Source: a virus. Taken from it: DNA of 51,935 nt. Shown here in pieces: positions 5,805 to 12,730 of the stretch (positions are counted from its first letter, which is position 1; each line of letters opens with the position of its first letter). Under the pieces are notes generated by a model that saw only the letters and a program-made list of their open reading frames with translations, searched no databases and was not told where the DNA came from. Location: the IMG/VR virus record IMGVR_UViG_3300024344_000021, positions 1-51,935 of that record. One strand, 5' to 3'. A program made the position numbers and the translations under genes.

Positions 5805-7797
5805 TATTTTGCATCCCTATAATTTGAGCCATAATAGCTGCTTCTTCTGGATCATTGAGTATTTCATCAGGATCAAGATCAAGCGAGTATGCAAGCTCTC
5901 CAATGAGTTTATTAATCTTAACAAACGGAGCAATAGCAGGATTCTGTACACTTTGAAGAAAAGTAGTAAGCCTCTGGCTTCGTACTTCCTTTTGCATAAG
6001 ACTTGCTGTACCAGTAGCCTTAACTTCTAAATCTCCTTCTACGCCCAACTTACTTTCTAAGAATTGCATATTCCATTGAAAGTACGCCTCACCTAACGGC
6101 TTTAAAAGAAAGTCATCAAGATTTTTAATAACAGTCTTTATGTTTAGTGAAGCTGCTCCAAGTAACATCGACATACCTGATGCTGTTCTTGTCATGCTTT
6201 GAACACCTGTTTGTCCATGAGAGTAACTAGGTATTCCTGTTTGTTCGTCTGCAAGTTGTCTAAACTTATCAAACATCATCATGTTTTCTGTAGATGTATT
6301 AGGAAACTTTAAACCATTTATAGCTGTACCCGGAACTCCTGCTTGTCTGCGAAATACTTTGCCCGGATATATTTCCATGCTTTGTCCACCTACAAGGGCA
6401 GTTTCATCTACATCAAATACTAGTGATCCTGATAGTGCTAGATTATCTATTGCCATACGAGCATGACCATTCATAATCTTTTGAGAGTCATCCATGTTTT
6501 CAGCAACACCAATACCAAAAAAACTATAAGGATTCTTTTCATAAGAAAAAGCATGGTAAGGAATACGGTGTGGCGTAAATGGATTTACAACTGCTCTTAG
6601 TACTTTACCATTTGAAATCCAAGCATTAATTTGAACTTCGTCTAAATCATCTACATCATCACTTAATTCCATACCTACTTCTCTAGCGTATTGAGCATCC
6701 ATAATGCCCCAATATTCTAGTACTTCATACTTAGCAGAACCCATGTCAGACATTCTATTATCGTCTTTTAGTTCATACTCATAATCTTTTTCTTCGTAGC
6801 TTGGCCCCATTTCAAGGCACATTCTTATTTGATCTTTATTAAAATAAGGAAGCTTAGATAAACTTCTAAATTGTGAACGATTAAGTTTATGTCTATGAAT
6901 TACATATTCACATTCATCTATGCTAGTTGCATTAGGGTCTGGAAAAAAATCCCATATACTTACAAACTCAATTCGAGGTACACGAACTTGAACAGGATTA
7001 TAAGTACGATCTCCATCTTCATTAGTCCATCTATTTAATGTTTTATTAAAATTAAATGGGCCTTTAACAATTCCTGTTCCAAATAAAGATGCTTCAAACA
7101 AAGAACTTCTTATTTCACTAGCACCATTAGATTCTTCTATTTGATCATGGATTAACTTTTCCATGCGTCTTGCTGCTTTTTGTGCAGGTTTTATTTCTGG
7201 AAGTTGTGGATTTGCAGAAGCTCCTTCAGTTAAGGAGTCTTGAGCTTTTTTATCTAAGTATCCTTCAAACTTACCAGAGCCATAAGTAGCTCCGGGTTTT
7301 AAAGTTTTACCATCTCCTTCATAACCTACATCATAAGGATTTTCTAATTCTTCATCACCTTCGTCACCCATGCTAGTTTCAATTCCCGGCACAGGATTAT
7401 TAGTATCTAGATGTGCAATTTCTGGAATACCTTCTGGTATTTTAGTTTCTGACACACCTATAGGAAACTTATTGCCTCCAAAGATAACATCTACTAATTG
7501 ACCAAAAGCTGCAAGAACTTTTGTTTTAGTAACTTTTACAAATACTCTAGATTTTTCTGATTCTCTAAACTTTACATTTTTAGGATATAGCCCACGATAA
7601 TTATGGTAGGCTGTCATCCATCTATTTTCATCAGCATCTCTAGCTAACTCAGCAGAAGTAAATCTGTCTTGTATAAGTCCAGCAAGTTTATTATTTAAAT
7701 CTTCTTCAAGATTTAAGTTCATACCTTCTTCATCATCTACTGATTCAAAGTAAAGACCATCAGCATTTTGTATTAAAGTATTTTCTTCTTCAGCCAT
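5608..7797 (-). CDS. portal protein
   Basis: A 729-residue protein in the portal position between large terminase and scaffold/capsid. It has the size and style of large podovirus portals: an acidic N-terminus, an early RFTSAELARDADENRWM helix with YHNYRGLYP, a central WDFFPDPNATSIDECEY block, and the NPFSFFGIG-like motif (here KNPYSFFGIGVAENMDDSQK) typical of phage portals. A dodecamer would form the DNA channel and dock the terminase. The C-terminal 65 residues are low complexity and are overprinted by another gene. Confidence 0.9.
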   Translation of the reverse strand: MAEEENTLIQNADGLYFESVDDEEGMNLNLEEDLNNKLAGLIQDRFTSAELARDADENRWMTAYHNYRGLYPKNVKFRESEKSRVFVKVTKTKVLAAFGQLVDVIFGGNKFPIGVSETKIPEGIPEIAHLDTNNPVPGIETSMGDEGDEELENPYDVGYEGDGKTLKPGATYGSGKFEGYLDKKAQDSLTEGASANPQLPEIKPAQKAARRMEKLIHDQIEESNGASEIRSSLFEASLFGTGIVKGPFNFNKTLNRWTNEDGDRTYNPVQVRVPRIEFVSIWDFFPDPNATSIDECEYVIHRHKLNRSQFRSLSKLPYFNKDQIRMCLEMGPSYEEKDYEYELKDDNRMSDMGSAKYEVLEYWGIMDAQYAREVGMELSDDVDDLDEVQINAWISNGKVLRAVVNPFTPHRIPYHAFSYEKNPYSFFGIGVAENMDDSQKIMNGHARMAIDNLALSGSLVFDVDETALVGGQSMEIYPGKVFRRQAGVPGTAINGLKFPNTSTENMMMFDKFRQLADEQTGIPSYSHGQTGVQSMTRTASGMSMLLGAASLNIKTVIKNLDDFLLKPLGEAYFQWNMQFLESKLGVEGDLEVKATGTASLMQKEVRSQRLTTFLQSVQNPAIAPFVKINKLIGELAYSLDLDPDEILNDPEEAAIMAQIIGMQNNVGQATGETPLTPNEQQGVMGSPEATPEQPQDIGVTGTGGGNIGTGNVPQSGEDQFSGTPRAVEG

Positions 7798-7860
7798 ATT
7801 AAAACCTTAAACAACCACGAACGCCACCAAAGGCAGCGTCCATGATTAAACAGTTATGAT
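7798..7860 (-). other. short intergenic leader of portal
   Basis: A 63-base gap between portal and the upstream structural gene. I see no promoter, terminator or reading frame in it. Confidence 0.4.
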
Positions 7861-8451
7861 CTATTGATCAGGTGTTGTACCCATGTGTAAGAACTGAACT
7901 AAGTAAGTCACAGTCGTTGCTGCCGTAGCAAGATCATTTGCTAATGGCGTAAGACGAGCATGAAGTGTTCTTGCACTAGCTGTATACAAAGTACCTGCTA
8001 TAACAATAGCTTCACTTGTAGCAGGGCCACCAACCACACCTGCTGTAGTAGATGTACTTACAAATTGGTTTGCTGCATGACCATGTGAGTTTTGAATAAT
8101 ATACAAAGGTGCATTAGCTGTCCAAGTTACTGCTGAACCACCATCATCTAAGATAGCTTTTTGATCAATAATTTGACCACCACCTGCTGAAGTACCTAAA
8201 TCAAAATCAACATCATCACCTGAAGCTCCTGCTGTAACAATGTTACCTGCCGGAATAGCAATAAGGTTACGAATAATTGTATCGGCAGGTTGTGTAAAAC
8301 TAACATCAGTATTTGTGTCAGCTGTAACTGCAATAGTTCCTGTAGTTACAGAAGTCCAAGAATGTACCATATTCTCAGCCATCTCTCTTACATCACCTGT
8401 TCTAGCAGAGTTTCTGCCTGTATCTCTAACATTATATACTGGATTTGCCAT
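7861..8451 (-). CDS. probable virion structural protein (head decoration-like)
   Basis: A 196-residue Thr/Ala/Gly-rich, beta-type protein without Cys, signal peptide or membrane segment. Its composition (runs such as TADTNTDVSFTQPAD and ATSEAIVIAGTLYTA) is that of a capsid decoration or fibre-like protein. It lies between large terminase and portal. I do not recognise a family, so the call is based on composition and position. Confidence 0.5.
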   Translation of the reverse strand: MANPVYNVRDTGRNSARTGDVREMAENMVHSWTSVTTGTIAVTADTNTDVSFTQPADTIIRNLIAIPAGNIVTAGASGDDVDFDLGTSAGGGQIIDQKAILDDGGSAVTWTANAPLYIIQNSHGHAANQFVSTSTTAGVVGGPATSEAIVIAGTLYTASARTLHARLTPLANDLATAATTVTYLVQFLHMGTTPDQ

Positions 8452-8487
8452 TGGTTATTTCCTCGCTTGAGTTATAAAATTATTTTA

Positions 8488-10164
8488 CTAATAGCCAAAT
8501 TCGCTATCAGCCGGGGTATAAGCCTGTTCCAAATGTAGATTTCTTATTCTGCTAAAAGAATCTTGTATTCTTGGTCTAGACATTATTAAGTAGCGCAGAG
8601 CATCATAAGCGTGATCTGGCGCGTGAGTATCAACATCTTCTGGATTATTTTTATCCAGAGGAATACTTTGAAGTTCGCGTATCAGGTTAGGGCAAGTATT
8701 AAATATTTGTAGTCGTGGCCTTCCGCTTTGCTGCACTTTCAAGTATTCATGAATTTGTACTTTACCTTGAACCCTATTCTTGTCAGCCCTTCGTAGTTTA
8801 TGACCTGCACGAATTAAGGACTCCCCTACTGTTGGACCTGTAGTTCCTGTCCTAGCCCACGCTGCCGTGTCTAAAACTCCTTGAACCGAATAAGGATCAT
8901 TTAATTCCATTTGAGTAATCTTTTCTCCTAAGTCTACTCCTGTCAATCCTTTTTGATATAGCTCTCTATAAATTATAAGAGTACCATCTGAAGCGTCTAC
9001 TGCTCCCCATATACAAGCACTCTCAGAAGCATAACCATAGTCAATACCTTTAACACGTTCCCATGATATAGGAATTTCAAAAGGTGTAATAACGTGTACG
9101 TCTTGTTCAAACTCGGTAAAGGCTGCTCCTTCATTAACATCCCAATTACCTTCTAACAGTTGTTTCCTTTGAGTAGGTGGTAATGCTTGTAGCATTTCTT
9201 CATACCTACCATCTTCAGCTAAGTAAGGGTTATCATCTAACCTAGCCGGAATAAACTTTCTACTTAATCTATCTTCACCTACAAACGATTCATTAGGTGG
9301 ATGTGGATCAATATACCTTTTCTTTACCCATGTAGCTCCAACACCACCGGGGTTTGCTGTACACCGCATATAGGGTGTAATCTCAGGGTCGGTCGTTCTT
9401 AGGCGAGAAGCGAGATAGTTCCATCCAAACTCAGTAGGTAAGTGAGTAATCTCGTCAAAACCAATCCAAGAATAGGCTTGGCCTTGATACCGATAGACAT
9501 CGGCATCTCGCTCTAAGAAGCCGAACTCTACTTTGGCTCCGCTTGGGAAGTTCCAAAGTTTTTCAACCTCTTTGTACTTACACCCCGGAAATGCTTTGGG
9601 GTAAAGCTCCCTACTTTTATCTATAAGCTCTCGCAGTTCAGGCATAGACCTTCTAAGTATTAATGCCCTGTGTGCTGCCCTATGTGCAAAACGTAGTGGG
9701 TCAATAAGCATAGCATAAGACTTTCCACCACCTGCTGCACCACCATAAAGTACATCACGCTCTGGTGCTGCTAAGAAGTCTGTCTGTGGCCCATTGTTAG
9801 GCTTGAATATAACATTGTCATCGACTTCTTGCTTTAGAGCTTTAGGTACTTTATCTAGTAAATCTTCAGTAACAACCTTATTAGTTGTTTCTTTTTCTAG
9901 CTTCTTTAAAGTTTCTTTAGAAGCATTTAACGAATCTCGTTTAGCGTTTAATCTTTGTTTTAGTTGTTCTGCTTTCTTTTCTTTGGTTCGTATAGCTCGT
10001 CTTGCTTTAATCTTTGCCTTAGTCTCAGAGTGGTAGTTATACCCTCTACCTTTAGACCCTTTGGGCCTTCCGGTCTTTTTACGGGGAGTACCGTCCTTTT
10101 TAAGTATGAAGTTCCCGTCTTCATCAGTCAGGTAGTTCTGTGGGTTCTTTATCCAATCTTCCAT
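8488..10164 (-). CDS. terL: terminase large subunit
   Basis: A 558-residue DNA-packaging motor. The first 100 residues are a basic, coiled extension. The ATPase domain shows Walker A GGAAGGGKS at 141-149 and Walker B WIGFDE ending at Asp237-Glu238. The nuclease domain shows GIDYGYA (Asp375), LDTAAW (Asp432) and DHAYDALRY (Asp517, Asp521), the acidic residues of the RNase H-like fold that cuts concatemers. It overlaps the 85-residue gene upstream by 41 bases. All key residues are present. Confidence 0.96.
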   Translation of the reverse strand: MEDWIKNPQNYLTDEDGNFILKKDGTPRKKTGRPKGSKGRGYNYHSETKAKIKARRAIRTKEKKAEQLKQRLNAKRDSLNASKETLKKLEKETTNKVVTEDLLDKVPKALKQEVDDNVIFKPNNGPQTDFLAAPERDVLYGGAAGGGKSYAMLIDPLRFAHRAAHRALILRRSMPELRELIDKSRELYPKAFPGCKYKEVEKLWNFPSGAKVEFGFLERDADVYRYQGQAYSWIGFDEITHLPTEFGWNYLASRLRTTDPEITPYMRCTANPGGVGATWVKKRYIDPHPPNESFVGEDRLSRKFIPARLDDNPYLAEDGRYEEMLQALPPTQRKQLLEGNWDVNEGAAFTEFEQDVHVITPFEIPISWERVKGIDYGYASESACIWGAVDASDGTLIIYRELYQKGLTGVDLGEKITQMELNDPYSVQGVLDTAAWARTGTTGPTVGESLIRAGHKLRRADKNRVQGKVQIHEYLKVQQSGRPRLQIFNTCPNLIRELQSIPLDKNNPEDVDTHAPDHAYDALRYLIMSRPRIQDSFSRIRNLHLEQAYTPADSEFGY

Positions 10165-10381
10165 TATCTATAATCTTCTTTAACCCAACGTGACTTAGTG
10201 ACCTTCCTGTCTTATAAGTAACCCATTCGCTACCTTCTCTAAGAGACAGGCCGTTATTCTTTATTAGTTCAGCTACAGTTTTTATAGCATCTATCTCATC
10301 TTGAACAGGCTTTAAAGTTCTGTTGTCTGAATCTAGCTCATACCCAAAAGGTATAGTGCTACTCGTCCTCTGCTTGTACAT
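10124..10381 (-). CDS. small HTH-like protein between the terminase genes
   Basis: An 85-residue protein (MYKQRTSSTIPFGYELDSDN) with the IPFGYELD and SLREGSEWVTYKTGRSLSH segments. The second half resembles the helix-turn-helix region found C-terminal to the catalytic domain of serine recombinases, but no recombinase catalytic domain is present. I recall similar short proteins beside small terminases in marine phages. It overlaps both neighbours (23 bases with terS, 41 with terL). A DNA-binding packaging accessory is plausible. Confidence 0.65.
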   Translation of the reverse strand: MYKQRTSSTIPFGYELDSDNRTLKPVQDEIDAIKTVAELIKNNGLSLREGSEWVTYKTGRSLSHVGLKKIIDNGRLDKEPTELPD

Positions 10382-10751
10382 CTATTACAATCTCTTCTTT
10401 GGCAGGAAGTATAAACAAACCTCCCTCTACCTTATGATTAACATCTAAACTTTCTTTTTTGCCAAGACCTGTTCGGTCTAGTATTGTCTGGGCTGCTTGC
10501 ATTCTAACATTAGCTTGTGGTATAGGATCATCAGAGTCCATAATGTTCACAAGCTTCATAGCAGCTTTCGGAGCAGACTGAGCTAAGATACCGGATGCCA
10601 TTTCGATGATCTCATGTTTGAGTGCTTTAGCGACTTGCCAATGCCCGTTCTCAGCATAACCAGAAAGCTCCGCAGCCTTCCTTAGATCACCCCCTGTAGT
10701 CATCAAGTTGTCCAGAAAGTTTTGTTGTTTAGTTGTTAATTCTTTTGCCAT
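10359..10751 (-). CDS. terS: terminase small subunit-like protein
   Basis: A 130-residue protein starting MAKELTTKQQNFLDNLMTTG. It has an N-terminal helix-turn-helix of the terminase small-subunit kind (QNFLDNLMTTGGDLRKAAEL...GYAE) and a helical oligomerisation region, with QANVRMQAAQTILDRTGLG near the C-terminus. It would recognise the packaging site and recruit terL. I prefer ATG 10751; the longer frame to 10787 would run through the promoter. That promoter's predicted start site is within about one base of this ATG, so the message may be leaderless. Confidence 0.8.
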   Translation of the reverse strand: MAKELTTKQQNFLDNLMTTGGDLRKAAELSGYAENGHWQVAKALKHEIIEMASGILAQSAPKAAMKLVNIMDSDDPIPQANVRMQAAQTILDRTGLGKKESLDVNHKVEGGLFILPAKEEIVIDVQAEDE

Positions 10752-10758
10752 TTTATAT

Positions 10759-10787
10759 ATTATACACCTGTTTGAGCAATCTGTCAA
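10759..10787 (-). promoter_or_regulatory. late leftward promoter P-L1 (sigma-70 consensus)
   Basis: On the minus strand TTGACA (10782-10787), 17-base spacer, TATAAT (10759-10764): full consensus with ideal spacing. The end of the spacer and the -10 box read AGGTGTATAATA, the same 12 bases as in the opposing promoter at 10837-10865. It would drive terS and the whole late block. Confidence 0.8.
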
Positions 10788-10836
10788 GTAAAATCGTATT
10801 TAAATTGTAATAAATTGTAACGTAATACGAAAGTAC

Positions 10837-10865
10837 TTGACAAAATGGATTTCTAGGTGTATAAT
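10837..10865 (+). promoter_or_regulatory. rightward promoter P-R1 (sigma-70 consensus)
   Basis: TTGACA (10837-10842), 17-base spacer, TATAAT (10860-10865). It points into the gene-free control region, so its transcript would begin as non-coding leader carrying the hairpin at 10921 and the AAAGACTT repeats. Confidence 0.75.
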
Positions 10866-10920
10866 AGTATTATGTAGCCCACCGGGGTGCATATATATAT
10901 CTGTAACCTCCCTCCCCCTT

Positions 10921-10939
10921 AAAGTCTACCAGAGACTTT
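10921..10939. other. perfect 7-bp inverted repeat (AAAGTCT / AGACTTT)
   Basis: AAAGTCT (10921-10927) and AGACTTT (10933-10939) separated by ACCAG. The arms are the same word as the direct repeats downstream, so this may be a paired binding site as well as an RNA hairpin. Confidence 0.6.
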
Positions 10940-11046
10940 GTAGTTCCGCATCAAACTAGTTAACGACCAAACCCTCTGAAAATGTATATGATTTAGTATA
11001 TATAGGGGGTCTGGGGGGTGGCCTCCTGCCTAGCCCCTCTTACTTC

Positions 11047-11177
11047 AAAGACTTGTCAAGATTCCATCATCTTTTTTCATCAAAGACTCTGAAAACTTCA
11101 AAGACTTTTAAAGTGCAAGTCTAGTTTACAGAAAATTCCAAAGACTTTTGAAGTTATAGAGTAAACTTTAAAGACTT
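11047..11177 (+). repeat. AAAGACTT direct-repeat array (iteron-like)
   Basis: Copies of AAAGACTT or AAAGACTC begin at 11047, 11082, 11100, 11140 and 11170. Most are preceded by TC or TTC (for example TTCAAAGACTTTT). Spacing between starts is 35, 18, 40 and 30 bases, too irregular for CRISPR and typical of protein-binding iterons. Confidence 0.65.
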
Positions 11178-11239
11178 TGGAAATCTTTATAATTCAATCA
11201 CTTCAATAATTATACCTCCCATTTTTATTAGACTCTATA

Positions 11240-11267
11240 AGTATATAGTATTCTCAGAAATTGTCAA
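11240..11267 (-). promoter_or_regulatory. leftward promoter P-L2 with operator-like spacer
   Basis: On the minus strand TTGACA (11262-11267), 16-base spacer, TATACT (11240-11245). The spacer contains TTTCTGAGAAT, a near-palindrome matching the one in P-R2. Transcription would run through the repeat array into terS. Confidence 0.65.
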
Positions 11268-11379
11268 GTAAAAAATTTATTTTTTTTCGATTGACATTGT
11301 TGCGGATTTATGCTATTCGCGTATGTGTGTGTGCATATAAATGTATATTGATTTGTTGCATTCTGTTACAATTTAATTG

Positions 11380-11407
11380 TTGACAAATTCTGAGAATAGT
11401 TTATTAT
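11380..11407 (+). promoter_or_regulatory. rightward promoter P-R2 with operator-like spacer
   Basis: TTGACA (11380-11385), 16-base spacer, TATTAT (11402-11407). The spacer holds ATTCTGAGAAT (11387-11397), a perfect palindrome around a central G, which is where a repressor or activator would compete with polymerase. It shares 18 of 19 bases with P-L2 from the -35 box onward. Confidence 0.65.
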
Positions 11408-11470
11408 GGTTGACAGTTTCAAATGATTACTTAAAGGACAAACGAACTAAAAAATAATTTCAAAAACTTC

Positions 11471-11499
11471 TTGACAATAATTATTTCTTAGTATATTAT
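11471..11499 (+). promoter_or_regulatory. early promoter P-R3
   Basis: TTGACA (11471-11476), 17-base spacer, TATTAT (11494-11499), about 30 bases before the first early gene. Like P-R2 it is followed by a further TTGACA and a CTTAAAGG word, so the two look like a duplicated promoter module. Confidence 0.7.
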
Positions 11500-11529
11500 G
11501 ATTGACACTTAAAACTTAAAGGTAACAAT

Positions 11530-11715
11530 ATGAATTTAGCACTTAAAAGGGTCTACAAAAAGCCCCAGTCAAGTAGCATCAAAAAAGACTGGTCTAAAAA
11601 ACATACACTAAGTACTGTAAAATTTCACAGTATTAGAAGTGAGAGAAGTCTGCCGAATCAGAGAGTACGCAGAAATGAATTCGGAGAATTCGAGATATAC
11701 GAAGTATACTCATAA
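11530..11715 (+). CDS. first early gene, small basic protein
   Basis: A 61-residue basic protein (MNLALKRVYKKPQSSSIKKD) with an acidic C-terminal tail ending EFGEFEIYEVYS. AAAGG lies 7 bases before the ATG. It is the first cistron behind promoter P-R3, and its stop codon directly abuts the first hammerhead ribozyme. No family is recognised; first early genes of phages often encode host-takeover factors, but nothing here proves that. Confidence 0.65.
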   Translation: MNLALKRVYKKPQSSSIKKDWSKKHTLSTVKFHSIRSERSLPNQRVRRNEFGEFEIYEVYS

Positions 11716-11774
11716 TCCATACTGATGAGTGCCAGATGGTAACTGGCCGAAACCAAAAGGATTTGGTCTATGGA
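11716..11774 (+). ncRNA. type I hammerhead ribozyme, copy 1
   Basis: All core parts are present. Stem I is TCCATA (11716-11721) with TATGGA (11769-11774). CTGATGA is at 11722-11728. Stem II is GCCAG/CTGGC (11731-11735, 11743-11747), closed by the standard G-C pair with one bulged T. GAA follows at 11749-11751. Stem III is ACCAAA/TTTGGT (11752-11757, 11762-11767) with loop AGGA. The cleavage base is C at 11768 (GTC triplet). Stems II and III are closed hairpins and stem I is open, which makes it type I. Cleavage would leave a 5'-OH message 29 bases upstream of the ATG at 11798. Confidence 0.9.
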
Positions 11775-11797
11775 AACCAATAATATAGGTAAAATCT

Positions 11798-11974
11798 ATG
11801 GGTGCAAAATACGCCATAATTGGTAGAGATTTGGATGCGAGATATTTCGATACTTTTAGTGAAGCGCATTCGTTTTTCTTCAAAGAAATATTAGTGAAAA
11901 AACTAAGGAATGGTTATCCGATTAGAAATATTCATAAGGATATGAAAAATGAATATCCTATTATTAAATTATGA
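11798..11974 (+). CDS. small early protein after hammerhead 1
   Basis: A 58-codon frame from ATG at 11798 to TGA at 11974. The product starts MGAKYAIIGRDLDARYFDTF and has a Lys-rich second half. An ATAGGTAAAA ribosome site lies upstream, within the segment repeated behind hammerhead 2. No family is recognised. It is bracketed by genes of the same kind in one polycistron. Confidence 0.55.
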   Translation: MGAKYAIIGRDLDARYFDTFSEAHSFFFKEILVKKLRNGYPIRNIHKDMKNEYPIIKL

Positions 11975-11984
11975 GGTGAAGTCT

Positions 11985-12080
11985 ATGTATGCTCCAACAT
12001 GCAAGGTAGTGAATTACAATGGCAATTTGGTCTGGTATCGTAGGGATACTAAAACTGGTGGATGGACTCGTATATCATAA
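11985..12080 (+). CDS. very small early protein
   Basis: A 31-codon frame from ATG at 11985 to TAA at 12080 with an AGGTGAAG ribosome site 5 bases upstream. The peptide starts MYAPTCKVVNYNGNLVWYRR and ends GGWTRIS; it looks like a short beta-hairpin protein. The same AGGTGAAGNCTATG leader recurs before the gene at 12163, which supports translation. The second hammerhead begins 3 bases after the stop. Confidence 0.5.
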   Translation: MYAPTCKVVNYNGNLVWYRRDTKTGGWTRIS

Positions 12081-12082
12081 AA

Positions 12083-12138
12083 CCATACTGATGAGACTAG
12101 ATGGTCACTAGTCGAAACCAAACGGACTTGGTATATGG
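12083..12138 (+). ncRNA. type I hammerhead ribozyme, copy 2
   Basis: Stem I is CCATA (12083-12087) with TATGG (12134-12138). CTGATGA is at 12088-12094. Stem II is GACTAG/CTAGTC (12095-12100, 12108-12113), six perfect pairs with loop ATGGTCA. GAA is at 12114-12116. Stem III is ACCAA/TTGGT with loop ACGGAC. The cleavage base is A at 12133 (GTA triplet). The stem II sequence differs from copy 1 by compensating changes while the core is identical, which is good evidence for selection on structure. Cleavage again falls 29 bases before the next ATG. Confidence 0.9.
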
Positions 12139-12162
12139 GAACCAATAATACAGGTGAAGACT

Positions 12163-12351
12163 ATGTTTTTTCTAAAGATATTCTTAACCCATCTGGATTT
12201 TAGATGGAGACTAGCAGAGATACGCACTAATTATTTTAGTGGATCGCATGAGAAATATATTGATGTAGTTGATATTGCTAACAATAAAATTGGACTAAAG
12301 AAGAAAATTAGTCATGGTAAGTATACTAGAGTATGGGTAAAAAAAGTTTAA
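12163..12351 (+). CDS. small early protein after hammerhead 2
   Basis: A 62-codon frame from ATG at 12163; an AGGTGAAG site precedes it, so I prefer this start to GTG 12154, which lies in the ribosome site. The protein is basic (MFFLKIFLTHLDFRWRLAEI; C-terminus KYTRVWVKKV). No family is recognised. A new promoter starts 9 bases after its stop. Confidence 0.55.
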   Translation: MFFLKIFLTHLDFRWRLAEIRTNYFSGSHEKYIDVVDIANNKIGLKKKISHGKYTRVWVKKV

Positions 12352-12359
12352 GAAAGTAC

Positions 12360-12387
12360 TTGACAAATATTTTAAACGTGGTATTAT
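12360..12387 (+). promoter_or_regulatory. early promoter before the GP88-like gene group
   Basis: TTGACA (12360-12365), 16-base spacer, TATTAT (12382-12387); an overlapping TATACT is also possible. A TTTAAAGGTATAGG leader follows, similar to the first early leader. Confidence 0.65.
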
Positions 12388-12413
12388 ACTTACAAGTTTA
12401 AAGGTATAGGAAT

Positions 12414-12530
12414 ATGTGCAAACAAAAATTAATTAAACCGGCTGCCTGTTATACACGGCCATACAAACCCATAAAATTTGATATTAATAAATGGATAAGG
12501 AAACATAATGAAAAAAATAACAATAGGTAA
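12414..12530 (+). CDS. possible small early protein
   Basis: A 38-codon frame from ATG at 12414, with AAAGGTATAGG upstream, to TAA at 12530. It would overlap the next gene by 23 bases. The peptide (MCKQKLIKPAACYTRPYKPI...) is basic with two Cys. It fills an otherwise empty leader behind a promoter, but the overlap lowers confidence. Confidence 0.4.
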   Translation: MCKQKLIKPAACYTRPYKPIKFDINKWIRKHNEKNNNR

Positions 12531-12729
12531 ACAGCGTAAAGATGGTAAATTTCCAGTGACATACTGGTATCAAGGTGCTGAGAATATGTTTGGTGGTAGG
12601 GATCATCCAAGTGTATTCAGAAAGATACATAGTCTTGATAAGATTGTAGATCATAATCTATATCATGGTGATATTTTTGAGAATCATTCTGGATTACCAA
12701 ATAACTATTTTAATTTCAAGAGATCATAG
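12508..12729 (+). CDS. small early protein, unknown function
   Basis: A 73-residue protein (MKKITIGKQRKDGKFPVTYW) rich in Tyr, His and Asn, with ENMFGGRDHPSVFRKIHSLD in the middle. AAGGAAAC lies upstream of the ATG. Its stop (TAG, 12727-12729) is one base before the ATG of the GP88-like gene, so the two are translationally coupled and may work together. Family not recognised. Confidence 0.6.
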   Translation: MKKITIGKQRKDGKFPVTYWYQGAENMFGGRDHPSVFRKIHSLDKIVDHNLYHGDIFENHSGLPNNYFNFKRS

Positions 12730-12730
12730 C

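Larger units (their letters stand above)
10866..11529. other. gene-free control region
   Basis: About 660 bases without a convincing reading frame on either strand. It holds a 7-bp perfect hairpin (10921-10939), C-rich and G-rich tracts near 10905-10920 and 11003-11020 that could pair, five AAAGACTT-type repeats, a long AT-rich stretch (11200-11470) and five promoters counting the edges. This is the divergence point of early and late transcription and the best candidate for a replication origin. Confidence 0.65.

Noticed and set aside
10124-10381. Serine recombinase
   Set aside because: Only a short IPFGYELD and HTH-like part is present; the catalytic Ser domain is absent, and the site between the terminase genes is typical of a packaging accessory.
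10787-10787. Longer terS starting at 10787
   Set aside because: The extra 12 codons are read from the -35 and -10 boxes of a consensus promoter; MAKELTTKQQ at 10751 is the natural family start.
11003-11038. Rho-independent terminator in the G-rich and C-rich stretch
   Set aside because: The best stem has mismatches and no clear T tract follows on either strand.
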